Source: Protonemura montana (Eukaryota; Arthropoda; Insecta; Plecoptera; Nemouridae). From it: 64,000 nucleotides of DNA. Both the position numbers and the translations under genes were made by a program. The notes below the pieces were generated by a model. The model saw only the letters and a list, made by a program, of their open reading frames with translations, ran no database searches and had not been told where the DNA came from. Below, piece by piece: positions 48,551-61,860 of the stretch. The DNA lies in assembly GCA_947568835.1 (NCBI GenBank), contig OX387602.1, forward strand, positions 5,612,570 through 5,676,569, read 5' to 3'. Each line of letters begins with the position of its first letter. Position 1 is the stretch's first letter.

Positions 48551-49885
48551 AAAATCAGTGTCTATGGTTTCAGACCAAAAATGGGAACGGATGATGCAAT
48601 TTTCAGCACAACTTCTAAAATATACACATCTCTTGAAAAAGATCACAAGTCCATAGGAATCTTCCTACTGTTAGTCACCAAATTTTAATAGATAAAATGA
48701 GACTCCTTGGAATAAGAGGCATTGTACTTCAACTATCTAGAAAACAAATCTCAGTGTGTATTTGTTGACAAGGAGTTCATAAGCATCTCAAAAGTAGTTA
48801 AGTGCGGAGTCCCTCAAGGTAAAGTATTGGGCCCAATCCTATTCCTCATTTCTGTCAATTAACTTTGCAAACTTAAAACGGATGGTGATGTAATCACCTA
48901 TGCTGATGATACGGCGCTCATTTTCAATGACTCAACAAGGTTGGGGGTTTTCGAAAATGTATTAAAAAATCCTTACATGAAAAAAAAATAAGACAACTTA
49001 CATTGCATTCACACATAACTCTAGAACCCGTTCTGATACAGTTGACAGTTTGAAGATACATGAAAGAAATTGTCAGAAACATTGTGGACAAAACTGTTAC
49101 ATAATTAAAAATGAAAAGTCTGCTAAATTCTTGGGAATTACAATGAACCAGAACTTAAAATGGCATACACACATAACTAGCTTGCTGTCAAAGGCTAGAG
49201 GCATTATGCATTACTTTTATAAGCTCGGGCATTTAGTCAGTCTAAAACTTATCGTAACGGTCTACAAAGTAATGACACAACCCATCATACAGTTTGGAAT
49301 CATTGGCTGGGGAGGCTGCAGTAATACAATCATGAAAAAGATGATTATCGCCCAAAAAGGTATTCTCAAATTTGCTGGTGAAATGTACAATAATTACTTT
49401 CAAATAAACAGTTCTCAATCTTTCATGTACTTGACATGAGACAAATGTTCATAAAATTATACTTCTTCATATATTTAAAAATTCCACATTGTATCAAAGG
49501 AAAAATTCTAATCCTGGACTGCCTAAAAACTTTCGAAAATATAAACATTACATGTTTACTGTCCCTAAAATGAGGAAAACTCTGGGTCAGCAACACACTA
49601 ATTACCTGGCGCATAAATTATTTAACAGCCTCCCACTCCAAGTCAGCACTGTAAACGACTTGAATAAATTCAAAACCAACATTCTTGAATTGATAGTCAT
49701 AAAAAGAAATAATTCTCTCGATTTTTAATCATCTGTTAGTAGATTACCTAACCTTACTAGTAACTTAAGGTTAGTAGCTCGTAGCACCAACACACACGCC
49801 CACATGTAAGTTTAACTTAAGTGGGATTTTTCACAACTTCATTTTTGTTTTCTTTGTATGAACCTAAACTGTAATTAATAAATTA
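48551..49885 (+). mobile_element. Decayed non-LTR retrotransposon (Jockey/CR1-like), reverse transcriptase fragment
   Basis: RT blocks are readable in order across several frames: YGFRPKMGTDDAI (about 48563), then VSHQILIDKMRLLGIRGI, then GVPQGKVLGPILFLI (about 48810) and the catalytic YADDTALIF (about 48899). A 129-codon frame (49050-49439) continues with the post-RT region FLGITMNQNLKWHTHI and IIGWGG. The last frame (49489-49728) holds the C-terminal HTNYLAHKLFNSLPLQV stretch. The DLAKAFDT box expected between the first two blocks is missing (small deletion plus frameshift), and several stops follow, so the element is dead. The 5' part (ORF1, endonuclease) is absent, as usual for 5'-truncated copies. 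The right end, near a TAATTAATAAATTACT stretch at about 49872-49887, is approximate. Clade assignment within Jockey/CR1 is uncertain. Confidence 0.85.
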
Positions 49886-51939
49886 CTCTTTACTTGTTTC
49901 CAAAATGATTAAAATTGGCTAAAATCAGTTGTGTATCAGCGTGGGTCACCTTAATTTGTCAATTGCCATTTTTCGAAAAATCCCAATACCACACATCGTA
50001 ATATTGGATGAAAAACACAAAATGCCCCAGGCAAAGTATCTCCGGAGGGTTTGAATACCCGAAGGTTTGTAATTTTTATACAACTGATAAAACTGATAAA
50101 AATTGCGGCTTATTGAGGAGCGAAATATATTAGGGAATAACATTTAAAAGCAGAAAAGTGCATTCTTATATAAACGCAAAGGTATTACTACCGGCGCATA
50201 AGTATATACTTATTTGGAATAAATTCCTTTGATCTATCGTTTCTGAGAAATACGTCAAATCTTACCTTATTTCATAATCCAGAGTTCACCAGAGCAGCAA
50301 GTGCAATTTAGAAAATGTAAAATTTTCTGATGGAAGTCTGGAACTGTTTTAAAATTTTATCTACAAAGAGATTGAAAATCAAAAGCCATATTTTCATTTT
50401 CCATTTCAAAGCTAATTACGATTACTGGTATCGTAACCGTTCCGTTTCTCGGTAAAAGTATAAATAAAATATCAAATACAAGTTCTTTTTTTTCTGCATG
50501 CATCATTTTGCGGGAAATCAGCTTCACTTTGAAGTGTATAGCATTTCTTTACAGTTCTACGAATTGAAAACAGGCCTTCGCGGTTCCAATCCTAAACTAA
50601 CATAACGCCTCTGCACGCTACGCAATAATCCCAGCCCTAATAAGTTCCCACTAATTACTCAAGCGACCGCAAACCAGCGTAGTTCAAGACACATTATAAA
50701 GTAAGGTGTCTTATCTCTGTTTTAATTAAATCTTGGAAGATGGTAGGAGGAGAAACCCCTGTGCGAATTTCTCGTGGGCCAAGCATTCGACAGCAGAAGC
50801 AATTAGTGCCTTCTGATGTTCGTCGAAGGGTTTTTTTTCGTGCAAAATACGCGCGTTGGGTTTCATCGAAGTCGATTGTATGGTTGGTGTGAGTGTGTGT
50901 GGGCTGCGATAGGCTGAAGATGGATGGGGTGAGAACGCAATAGGCGATTGCATGGTTCGATAGCGGAGGCCCGTCTCGATGGACGACAAAAAACTGCAAC
51001 AAACCATGGAGCCATGATTGGGTATTTGGGACGAAGAAGAACGACTACTGCTTCGTCCTCCTCCTCCCTCACCACCCACACCATGGAAAACGAAGTGGGA
51101 AGAAAATTAGAAGTCTTAAATCTATCATTCGACATCCAATTTGTCATGGTATTTTGTCACAGACAGCGACCCGCCACTACAGATTTGTCGTTTTTTGGAG
51201 GCGCTTCCTAAAATCGTAGATGTAATAAATTGTGTTCTCCGTTAATTACATCTTACTTTTTTTTTCACACCACTTAAGTTCAATGTTACATAAAATGCAA
51301 TTAACGCAAACCTGTCCAATGTACCTACCCGGTATCAATTTGGTTGCATGAATGGTTGCATAGCCACGTACAAGGAAATACTTCAAAAACGAATGTTTTT
51401 GTATGGAGTTCATTTTGCGTTAACATTTAAACCTTGTAACGACGTAGCCAGATTGTTTAAATTTATGCAATTTAATGGTAAACTAATTAGAGCCAGAATA
51501 AAGCGGACCTAACCGATATCGGTGATGATCCTTAATTGAAAATTGTGTTCCCCAAGTTTTCAAGTATTCAAACCAAGTTTACGGCAAACTTAACACCATA
51601 ATATGTTTCGAAACGCTGCATTCAACATTGAAATATCTACGGGAGATGCGTCACTCCCCGATCGCTACACGCGGCGCACGTTAACACTGTTTACCAGCAG
51701 CTAGGAGCAATTTCGATTAGTATTTCCCACAGGTTTGCGCCTATGTTTCACTGTTGCTGGATATAAAATCCCATGGTAATAAATTCCACGCAGCACAGGG
51801 CGGTGGCAGTTTGAAAATGTTGCGCCAGTTTGCCCTCTGCGTATATGCCCTGGCAAAACGCAAGACAATGCTTTGCCCGCGCCTAGAAAATTTGTGGCCA
51901 TCGCTCATCCGGAATAACGACTAAAGCAATGATAAATAA
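49886..51939. other. Non-coding stretch
   Basis: No gene recognised. Overlapping open frames around 50694-51211 occur on both strands in a G+C-richer patch and do not resemble known proteins. Confidence 0.5.
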
Positions 51940-52119
51940 AGCAATGGTGTCAGGCAGGTGTTTCTTGAAGAAAACGTTGCTCTATTTGGTGTTACATTAG
52001 TAAATGGACCAGGGATAAGAAGAATGCGAGTTAAACTTAAACCAGGCACCTCCACCGTTTGTCTTAGTGCTGGGATGGTCGTCGCAAGAGGTAGAGGAAT
52101 TTTTACAAGAAAAAAATAA
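51940..52119 (+). CDS. Coding-like open stretch, possible terminal exon or old element relic
   Basis: The frame opens after TAA (51937) and ends at TAA 52117-52119. There is a possible acceptor GTCAGGCAG ending at 51957. It encodes VFLEENVALFGVTLVNGPGI followed by a basic, hydrophobic stretch ending FTRKK. Residue mix is protein-like, but no start codon is needed to see it and no family comes to mind. The opposite strand is also open across this interval (51921-52286), so chance is a real alternative. Confidence 0.18.
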   Translation, partial: SNGVRQVFLEENVALFGVTLVNGPGIRRMRVKLKPGTSTVCLSAGMVVARGRGIFTRKK

Positions 52120-54150
52120 AGACCAAATGGAAAGTCTTCAATTCTTTGTTTGCAAACCATGGAACTTAGATCTTTTAGAAACCCTCCACTTAGAAAAAAG
52201 TGGAAAAAATTTGAAAACAAACTGAATAAATATTTGACAACGCTTTTTAATATGCCATTGAGTAGGTAGGAAGCATGATCTGACAAAAGTTTCCTCTAAT
52301 TAGACTTTCAAGACGAGGATACTCTTACTTGTGGCCTATTAGGTGTGGATAAGGTCCAATTTCCAGACACCCATCTCAAGAACCAGTCACCGGCAGCCGG
52401 TTTTTTTCCCACGAACCGCCACTGGTGGCGTGTCAAGACACGGTCCACACCCTCCGGCTGACGGCGCGATACGAATTTGCGGAGATTAGAGTTAAATTGA
52501 TGTCGTGTCACTAGAAAGACAAGTGTTTATATCGCATTCAAGACGTATTTCCATCGTCGACGTCGGCGTCGTGGGCGTCGTCGTCGTCGGCGTCAGTTCA
52601 GTGTAGGTCGAACGTGTGAGAGCATAACAGCAAGTAGGAAATTCAGTTTGCCCCGGCGAGATATTACGGGCTACTTTGTGCTTCTGACAGCATGCCTTAA
52701 CTTGGGTGACGAATGAGGTACCGACTAGCTAGGCCACTGCCATTCTCCATGATCGAGTGCATTATATGCGTAGACAACATACGTGAATTTTTGGAATGAT
52801 TGAAAAGATGGATGGGAATATATTTTATAACAATATCAGTAATATGATCAAAACTTTGTAATAGATCGTGACTTTTTGTCAAGTGTGTGACGTGTTTTGA
52901 CGAGGAAGAAATTTAGATTTTCACTCGCCCAACACTTGCATGCTCGTGGAACACATTTCACCCGGGCTAAAACTTCCTTGTTCAAAGTTTCGAATTGGTT
53001 CTGTTTCGGGAATAATTTGTCGTTGATAAACGCATAATATTTCCTAAATTGGCTTGCCACTCACAGACGGTTCATTAGACTTACAATTAGAGCGTAGAGG
53101 GTGGTGTCATATTTTACTGGAGACTGTTTGTGAGGAATGAACTCCTACAGCTGTTAATGATCAACCACCCCATACTTCTGGGCCAATTAACTAATCGTTG
53201 CCATTACTTGAAGCATGCTAATATCCGCTAATGCTTCTAGTAATCAAAAGTCTACCTTCAGAATTCGCATGGCACCTTGAATCGTGATGCGAACTAGAAG
53301 ATGGTGAACATGAAACGTGGTCTAAACAATTTCATTAAAAACAATATAAACAAGTGCTGCTGTACCAAAGTAAACAAAGCGTGCCAACCGGTCGCACTAA
53401 AATCATGCGTGAAAATGAAAAGGGGATGATTTCCCTGCACGCGGGTGGAAATTTAATTTAGAAACTCACTGTTCATCCCTCCGCGCCACATATGAGACAG
53501 CAATTGGGTGTATTTTTCACGCACTTTTCAAACAAGTGCAGCAATGGCACCAACACTTTACCAAGCAGATATTAGCATATAATTTAAGCGTATTTACCAG
53601 TGGCAATGAAGGCAATTCGCAGTTGGGTACCGAATTAAATAATGTATGGTACAGTCTATCTAAATAAGGCTGCTAAAGTTTACTTGTACCAAGGCTGTAA
53701 TTTATACATGAAAGTCTAAAACGTTGGGAAACTGTGGCCATAGAAAATCGTCATACCCTCCGTATGAATTGAAAATAATGTACACATACCTACCCCTAGC
53801 TAGCAAAAAGACACCCTTGCCTCATTTGCGCGTACCGGCACTGAGTACATCAGTACATTACACCCACACACATGCGAAATATAATCAACATGCAACCATG
53901 TTTTGAGCACTTGTGTTTCAGAGATGCGAAAATAACCAAGCATCATTTTCATTTATCAACGTGCACTCGAGAGACTTTTTCAAGCATCTCAACTTACTGC
54001 CACCATTACTCAGCGCTAGATTTGATGGCCTATTTAAAAGCGTGAACCTAAAGAAGTCAGTTTTTCTTTAATTAAAAACTCGCTTGTCGTGAGCACCGGG
54101 TGGTGTGGGCGTTGTGGTGCGGGTGAGGGTGCGGGGACTTGGGACGGAGT

Positions 54151-54154
<4 letters not shown>
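52120..54154. other. Non-coding stretch with a GGCGTC-rich patch
   Basis: A dense CGTCGGCGTCGTGGGCGTCG-type patch lies at 52555-52600. It has the same character as the other GACGCC islands, in reverse orientation. Nothing else recognised. Confidence 0.5.

Positions 54155-54197
<43 letters not shown>
54155..54197. repeat. (GAC)n trinucleotide microsatellite, about 14 units
   Basis: An uninterrupted GAC run, flanked at 54340-54390 by a GTCGGCGTC-rich patch. It creates poly-Ser/poly-Val frames on the minus strand that should not be read as genes. Confidence 0.95.
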
Positions 54198-54198
<1 letters not shown>

Positions 54199-57100
54199 GA
54201 GGCGGCAACCAGCGCCGTGCAACGAAGTAGTGAAGGAAACACCTAATCGGGTAAATCGTCCGTGAAGTTTCCACCATGTCAGCGCTTGGCTGGGAGCCGT
54301 ATACGCTCAGCGCGCACGGGCGCTCGAGGGCCTGAGACTCAAAGTCGAGGGTTCGTCGGCGTCTGCGTCGGCGTCGTCGATGGCGGCGCTAGGAGGCGCG
54401 AAGAGAACAAATTATCCCCCGGGGAGCAACTTTATTCAACGCCTAGTTAAAGTTTTAAGACTATTAAAATATTAAATGGGTAAGAAGATTAAGTAGAAGA
54501 AAACCTCATTGTGACATCGTCGTCCGCTTACTCTGATGGCATCACAACACTTTTCTATCCGCACATCTATTTGATATTTACACGCACGAGCGGCGTTTGG
54601 TTTACTATAGGCTGGATGGGTAAGAGTTTCAGCTGTTCATTTATTTTCACTACACTGTTTATATTGTTGCGAGACAAGAACGCGCGTGAGATTGTCTTGG
54701 TAAACGCTAAAGTTAGTTGTTGGTTCAAGACTTAAATATTGAGCATTATGCCGATGGTTTTATCATGTAAGCCTTCGCGAACCATGTTTTGCTATTTGCC
54801 CAACAGTGAACTTGCCCTAATTATTTTTTATGTAAAATGTTTCGTCCCAAGTGTTTTGCCGAGGCATCGGGCGATATGTATTCCCAGCCTCGGCGGCTTC
54901 GTGGCTAGCTGCCGGCAAAGTTTATTATCGGTTCTACTATCAGGCACCGGAAGTGCCAGCGGCGTCGGCAAGGGATGGGTCCCATGCATACCCACCCGCG
55001 ACATACTCAATCTTGGTAAACCAGTAGTCGCACTCTCGAACAAGCATTACTCGTGACTTGCAAATCAAATTAGCAAACTCATCAAAATCTGCTCGACCGA
55101 GAAACGAATTGGCGTTCGTGCGCGTTGGAATCCCAACTATAGTACCTGGGTTGGCCACACCGCACGTTGGCCGGACAGCGCGAGGGTTGACTACCTCGAT
55201 TGCCACTCGAGACTTAATCTCTGATCAACGGTGCTGGACAATGCCACCGGGGTCCCGTATACCAAGCTATTTATTGACAAAAAGAAATAAGCTTGAAATT
55301 TACTGGCTATTTTTTTGTCCCACTGTAAAGCAATTAATTATTTTCGAATCGATTTAAAGCGGTTGCCCACGCAGTCATTCTGGGCTGTAAACAGTGTCAG
55401 GTCTGAAAACGGTGACATCGTTTCCATTAAATGCCGCGTTCTACAGTTTCTGATATTACAGACGTTGCAATGTGAAATAATAATCTTTAGAAACGTCACC
55501 ATTTTCAGGCGAACAATGCCGAAAGAGATTAAATATTTGATTTTCCTGTCCTTTTATACGGTTAAAAGACGCGAATTCGTCAAAACTTACTGTTCCGTTA
55601 AAGGTGTTGAAGAAGAATAAAAAGCTCGACAAGCGAGTGTTTAAGAGTGAAAGAAGCCCTCAGCAATGCGTCGGTAGCCGACGTTGTAAAGAGTAATTCG
55701 ACATCAGCTAGCTCGTTCAGCCGCGTTGCGAGACGAGACTGCCCATCAGTTTTACTGGCTAGCATTCAATTAGCAGCATCCAGGGGAGGCGGTAACCCCA
55801 TCCACATGCGTCGTCCCATTTCCCAGAACCCGTGTGCTGGCTGCATGCTGGGCCAGACCATCTCCGCTCATTTCCCAAGACGATATCCAGTGTTTTACAC
55901 GGCTGCAAATTAGCCGCACGTTAACATCTGTGCAGGGTACATTATATTGATTGCTGCTGGTAGGGGGATTAATTAAAATTTTATCGAAGTGTATTGTTTG
56001 GTGGCCTAAAATAAGATTTATGTTTCAGTATATAGGTGTTAGTTCTCATATACTTTGGCAGTGACATATCGGAAAATTTATTGGAATTTGTCGCTTGATA
56101 TGCGGAGTATTTACATTTTCATTTCCAGCTATCATTGGTTGATAATACTAGAGTTCTTTGTAAAGTCTAAATCCTGCAATTGCTTTACTTTGTTGCAGTG
56201 CAGCAATAAGCGTTTCTTTGCCATTTTCTTTAAACCGCTCACCAAATTATTCTGTGAGAGCTGAAAAGTCCAATGTGCTTTAATTGAACGGCGATGCGCC
56301 ACCATTCTCTGTGCAGCTTTCATTTTTAATGCCGACCAAGGGACCGAAAAGAAAATGAGTGTCATTTATCTACTAATGGAAGCACCATATTGAGAAGCAC
56401 AAGAGCATTTAATGGGGTGTTTGTGTAAGACTGTCCCTTCTCCATCTTAGTATATAGAGTTTTCATGAAATTCTCCAATGCGTTTTCCTAGTCTCCTTCT
56501 CGATACACTAGCGGGATGCTGCCTCTGTTTAGTATATAGCACATAAACCATTCCAGACGCATGCTTAGAAGAATAAAAAATGTCAAGGAAAAACAAAGAT
56601 GTAAGCCCGGACTAAGATTCTAATGGAAGTAAGGCCATTAAAAGTTTCCCGTAAAAGAATCTTGGATTAAGTGACATTATTTCTAGCCCTCTGCGCGCGC
56701 GCAGTTGTGCAGTCACTTTTAACTTTTCAACACTTTTTTATTTCTATGGCTAGCATTACACTCAGTATTAATTCCTTTTATTTATTTCACACACTTACAA
56801 GTACTTCCCAAATGTTAAGTGTACTTTTCTTATGGGAAAAGTCTGCGTCTCGGAACAAGGCTTGAATATATTAGGCGAGACCTTCGCTTTGGTCGGGGCC
56901 ACATGAAAATGATTCTTTATTTAAGGGTTGCGGTATGGAAGTGTGTTTTCCACATAAAACACTTGCCGGACAGCTTTTCCAGCGCGTGGAATTATAAAAA
57001 GCTGGTACACGAAGGTAGGAATAGAGGTGAATATCGCTGGCTTTTCTTTTCAGCGTATTGTCGAGAAAATGCACGCTTAGAAAAACTGTGGCATGAGATG

Positions 57101-60100
57101 GGGAGGAGTATGTTTTCCCGAACATGCTAATTAGCATTTAAGTGAATCACAGGCCACTTACATGTTCCGTACGGTTTTTTAAAACTCACAAGCTGTAACT
57201 GACAATGCCAACGCATGCTAAAGGCACATCATTATCTTATCTTGAATGAATATTTATGTTGATTACAGTAATTATCATATAAGTTAAAGTTGTTAAGCAG
57301 TCGAAAGCCATCCGTTTTTTTTAATCTTCAGCCCATAATTTTCAAAGCCAAAAAGGAGTGCTGAAAACCGAGAGACAACAGAAAGTTTGCATGGTTGCGC
57401 CTGCGCTGCGACCGACAGAAGAGTGTATATCTCTGTGTATGAGATCATCTTTCCCAGCATGGTAATCTAATTGTTGCGACTCATCTAGATGCTAATTCTT
57501 AATCAAAGTATCACGTTTACGGCCGCGGGGAGTCACTTGATTGGATTGCAATTATGAAATACATAGACAGGAAAATTAACACAATGGAAAAAAAACAAGG
57601 TTTGGGCGTAACAGGCAACTCGATGAAAATACGCCCGTTTCCTTCGTCAGATCTGCAATTCGCATAAATTTCAAGCAGTTTTTTTTTTAATCCACGGATT
57701 AGGACAACCCTTTGGAGAATAATTTAACGCGGCCAGTTTTTAACGGGGTAGTTCAACCTCCTATAGCGATGAATTTAATATTTTGGCGTAGAACGTATTT
57801 CTTAATTTTCGTGTTTAAATCACGCGAGAATTGTTAGTGGTTTAGGTGAACGAAAAGTTTGTTTTTTTTTCTATTAAATTTCGTTTTTTTATCGACGAAA
57901 AGCAAGAGTAATATTTCAAGTTATAACATCTTGACGCCTATTTGTTATTTTCTTTTTTAAATGCCTAGGTGTCAACTAAATTTGCACGCACCGAGTTTTA
58001 TTTACCGTTGCCGTTTCCGTGATTACAAACAATTAGTGAAACGCCACCATGAAACCAAGTTATTCCTCACAGCAGACTAAACGACTGATCTAAAGGAAAT
58101 AAATGGCACACCAGATAATTCAACCGTTTTATATTATCCAGGTATTTTTTTGCATCGTGATATTTACTTAGGCGGTAGTAAACTTGATCCTCATAAGTGA
58201 TTCAAACTGTGAAGCTGATAACAAAAACTGATAATTGAAACTCTATAGAAAGCCAAAGGTTTCTGGAAAAGCCCGGGAACTAAACCAGGCCAGACAAACG
58301 CTACAACTTTGTTTACCCCCCTTTTCCCTCTCACCCCGTTGTACGTGCGGAAAAACGCATCGTAAAACGGGGCAAAGGTGAAGAGCGCTGGGTAATATTT
58401 AACGCGGTGTAGCACAGTGCACTGTAGTACGTGAGGCTGTTGTCCAAGCCACCTGCTTTACACCGCCGTTTTCCACTGGGCGCCGTCAACGGGCCATGAA
58501 ATACGAGCTGGTAGGACCGGCACTATCATAATGAGCTAGACATCGTTATTATCTATTGTATCCCATTGTTGTGTATCCGTAGAATAGCTGCATAGCGGCA
58601 CTTATTTAACAGTGTATATTTCAAAACTATGCAATATATACTACCAAGCTGTGATACAACGTGTATTGTTAAGACCTTTGCATTTTTAGCAGTAAATTAT
58701 CACTGTGCGAGTGCAGTCATAATTAATGGTCATGTTCGATTATAACGAATAACCTACTTTTTTTTTGTTGACAAAAGCCAGCCAAAGTAATCTCATTTAT
58801 CTATGAGTTAACATTTCGATACAATATGATTTCGACAAATTCATTTCATTTCAATAAATTCTGGATTTGAAGGATTTGGCCCCCTGACTCCAAGAAATGC
58901 TTTATTCTCGTGTGAACAGAAACATGCCTCATAGCAGCTCTAACATAAGAATCACGTAATATCCCTCAGAGGGGCAAGGGAAAATATGTTCATGTTTATC
59001 GGAGTTTACACCGAATTGCAAGTCTTTTACTTCTAAACCAAAAGAGCGAGCGTCGCGCGTCGCGGCGGTGTATGGTATCAAATTCTCGCGATTCGGTGCG
59101 AACGTGAAAGCCGCGAATTGAGTGATTGTGCGGCAATTTCCTAGGAGGCCGCACGGACGGTGCATGCAAATGCACACCGACGCCGACGCTAGGCAGGATA
59201 ATACGCGCCGCGGCGTGGTTATTTAGCAATGCGTTCGGTGTAGCAGCATCCCGTATCCAGATCCTCGCGCTCACGTACCTACGCCCTGATGCTTAGCCCC
59301 ATGTCACATCTATTTTTATAGAATACCATACCCCCTACTCAAAAGAAGGTGAAATCAAACACACTTTGGCTTGAATTTTAAGTATGTATTCCTCTATAAA
59401 GAAGTTAAGTTTTCTTTTCCTTGGAGGCAGCTCTTTTTTCGGTGTCGATTTCTTATTCTTTACGATGCCCGAGATTTTTCTAGAAGGAATATTTACACCG
59501 GTTCTTGCAAGCGAAGAAATTCTTTCTCCCTCGAGTACTTTAGGTAATAAAATCATTAGAGATATAGAGCAAGTCCTCGGAAACTTGTGAAGCATGTTCG
59601 CATCGTTATTAAATTGGCATCACAAGCTGAGCAACTATTTTGATTTGAAAACATTGCTGAGAGAAAGTTTTTATTTGTCTTCGCAGACCTTTCCACACTA
59701 TATGCCCGCAAGAAATCGCCAGGACATCGAGGGCATCCTCGGAACAGATCTGAGGAATGGAACAGTTTTACAACATTAGGGAATTGTCGGTGGGGTATCG
59801 AGGTGACATGTCGGCAACTCCCCAAGGAATTCAACGGAGAGGGCGAGAATAGCAACCCTCCCGGGAAGGATAAGCCAGTTATACGTTCAGGAGGCGACAG
59901 AAATAGTGTGCGATTTGGTCGCTCCGAACCCCGGGTGAGCAGAGAGCGGCCGCCCTATACCGGCGTCGCCACTTGGTGATACCAGCACGGGTAACAGCCT
60001 TGCAACGCCTAGTTTATGTGCGATCGGCAATTCGATTTATGTCGTGCAGATAGATTATTGTTGACATAAACAGTAAGGATAATAGAGAACCTGAGAAAGG

Positions 60101-60720
60101 AAGGGTTGTTCATAAAATGTTGGCCGTGTACTAGAAGGTAAGGTACCATAACACCTGGTTTAGTCATTTCTCTTTGGTAGTGGAGGTTCTGTGGCATTGA
60201 AAAAGTAAAAAGGCAGAGATTGATTTTAGACCCTAAGCTAATGACATCCTAGTTTTTAACCTTTCTTAATTTTAACATTCTTTCGATTGAGAGTTTTTTT
60301 TTTACGCAATTGGCCTGCTATTGTATTTTATGGCACTCTCGTCGTACGAATCTTGCAGCATCTGAAAAGATCTCCAAGCGTGAAGCCCTGTATTGACGGG
60401 GGAGGAAGTATTGTGTGTAGTCGATGTCGATATTGTTGGTCTTGGACGGTGAATTTCTTCCATGTCGAGAGACGTTTTGAAAATCAGTATTCAGTGTTCA
60501 TGCTTCTTCACAGCGACGGCGATGCGACGCGGCTCCCGTAGCTTCGGCGTCGAGTGCAAAAAATATCGTGTCAACAAAGAACGGAATTTCAAATGACGCT
60601 TAACGTTCATTCAATGGATCGAACCATCGATTCCACGATGGTGTGCATGTTATGATGGGGAAGACGCTTCGGGTTATAAATTTCTCGATTGAAGGCATTT
60701 GAATCATCTCGCCCTTGCAG
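54198..60720. other. Non-coding stretch
   Basis: No gene recognised. CpG/GACGCC patches occur at about 54340-54390, 54955-54975, 59050-59215 and 60510-60555. A G+C-rich patch at about 59800-60000 has no readable product. A 68-codon frame at 59384-59590 is mirrored by an equally open minus-strand frame and is not convincing. Confidence 0.45.
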
Positions 60721-60981
60721 CTCGTGCTTCTATCTGGCGTGAGGAATGTTTGTCAATTGAACAAGGTGCCAGAGATAAATTGGACACGACAAACTAGATT
60801 ACAAAATTTTTACATTTCACCGAGTGAACTTATTGGGAGGAAGCGAATTTCTCTTCTTGCCTCTTTGGGGAAGTTGGTCGTTAAGTCGCCGCAGGCAGTA
60901 AAAGGCTCTTTATCGCTTTACAGTCCTATCATCATGGGCCTTGAAGATGCAATTAATGATTACATTATCAAAGTGAAATAA
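60721..60981 (+). CDS. Candidate terminal exon, unidentified
   Basis: The acceptor CTCGCCCTTGCAG ends at 60720. The frame is open for 86 codons to TAA at 60979-60981, and AATAAA follows 60 bases later (61042). It encodes LVLLSGVRNVCQLNKVPEIN, then a basic middle and LYSPIIMGLEDAINDYIIKV near the end. Acceptor, open frame and polyadenylation signal in the right order are suggestive, but the peptide matches no family I know and no upstream exon can be linked to it. Confidence 0.22.
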   Translation, partial: LVLLSGVRNVCQLNKVPEINWTRQTRLQNFYISPSELIGRKRISLLASLGKLVVKSPQAVKGSLSLYSPIIMGLEDAINDYIIKVK

Positions 60982-61041
60982 CAATAATTTTAAATTTAAT
61001 TAATTCTACAAAAGTCTTCGAGACTTAATGAACGTGTAGAA

Positions 61042-61047
61042 AATAAA
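61042..61047 (+). promoter_or_regulatory. AATAAA, possible polyadenylation signal
   Basis: Follows the candidate terminal exon at 60721-60981. Meaningful only if that exon is real. Confidence 0.2.
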
Positions 61048-61860
61048 CGGAAATCTCGAGTAAATGTCGTTTTTCTTTAGGCTTTGCCTATTTTGTTCTG
61101 CGAGACAATTATGCTCTTTTAAAAGCCTGGGCAAAGTTAAAACGTTGATTCAAAGGACATTTTAATGGTGCGTTTTTAATGAGTTGAACACTTATTCCCA
61201 TTTATTTCACTCAATTATAGACAAGAAAAACAACGGTGTTTTTCTCAAACAAACAGCACGAATCTTCATGCAACTCACACTGTAAAGCAGGCATGCCTCG
61301 TCTCGCCTGGATTGCACTAATTGGATGCATTATAAACCGTTTTTGCACGTATACCAAATGCCAGCCTAAACACCATACAACAGTTCTAAATCAACCCCGT
61401 AATAGTAGATGCGGCCGCTGCAGTGCATTTTAAGATACATTGCCGCCTAATTGCGCGTCACGCACCATGTGCGAACAGTAGTTATTGCTTAATTAATTAC
61501 ACGCGTTGTAATAACATTATCACAATCACTTGCGTCAACAAGGAGCAGTTGTTAAATTAAATTCCAATCTCTGATAGAGGTGCTGGGTGCAAGGGGTCCA
61601 GCCATCGCATATTGCTTACCCTTGATATGGTTGCAGGATGGAGGTGCCGAGTACAAGGCTGATAATCTATGATGTATTCGATGTCCCGGTGCGCCCTGGG
61701 TGTGCACCGGGGGTGACCCACGTATTCAAATGGGAGAGTTGCTCGTTTTCGGGTCACTTCCGGGGCACTTTTTTTGCATCGAGGACTTTGACGGTGTAAT
61801 TGGGAAACAAATTAATGCAGTGAACATGTATGTGGTTGGGAGCAGCTGGTGATAGCTTAT
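61048..61860. other. Non-coding stretch
   Basis: Nothing recognised. Open frames at 61236-61433 and 61557-61757 (minus) have no family resemblance. Confidence 0.5.

Noticed and set aside
54034..54277. Minus-strand ORFs with poly-Ser or poly-Val
   Set aside because: They are the (GAC)n microsatellite read in different frames, with no other coding evidence.
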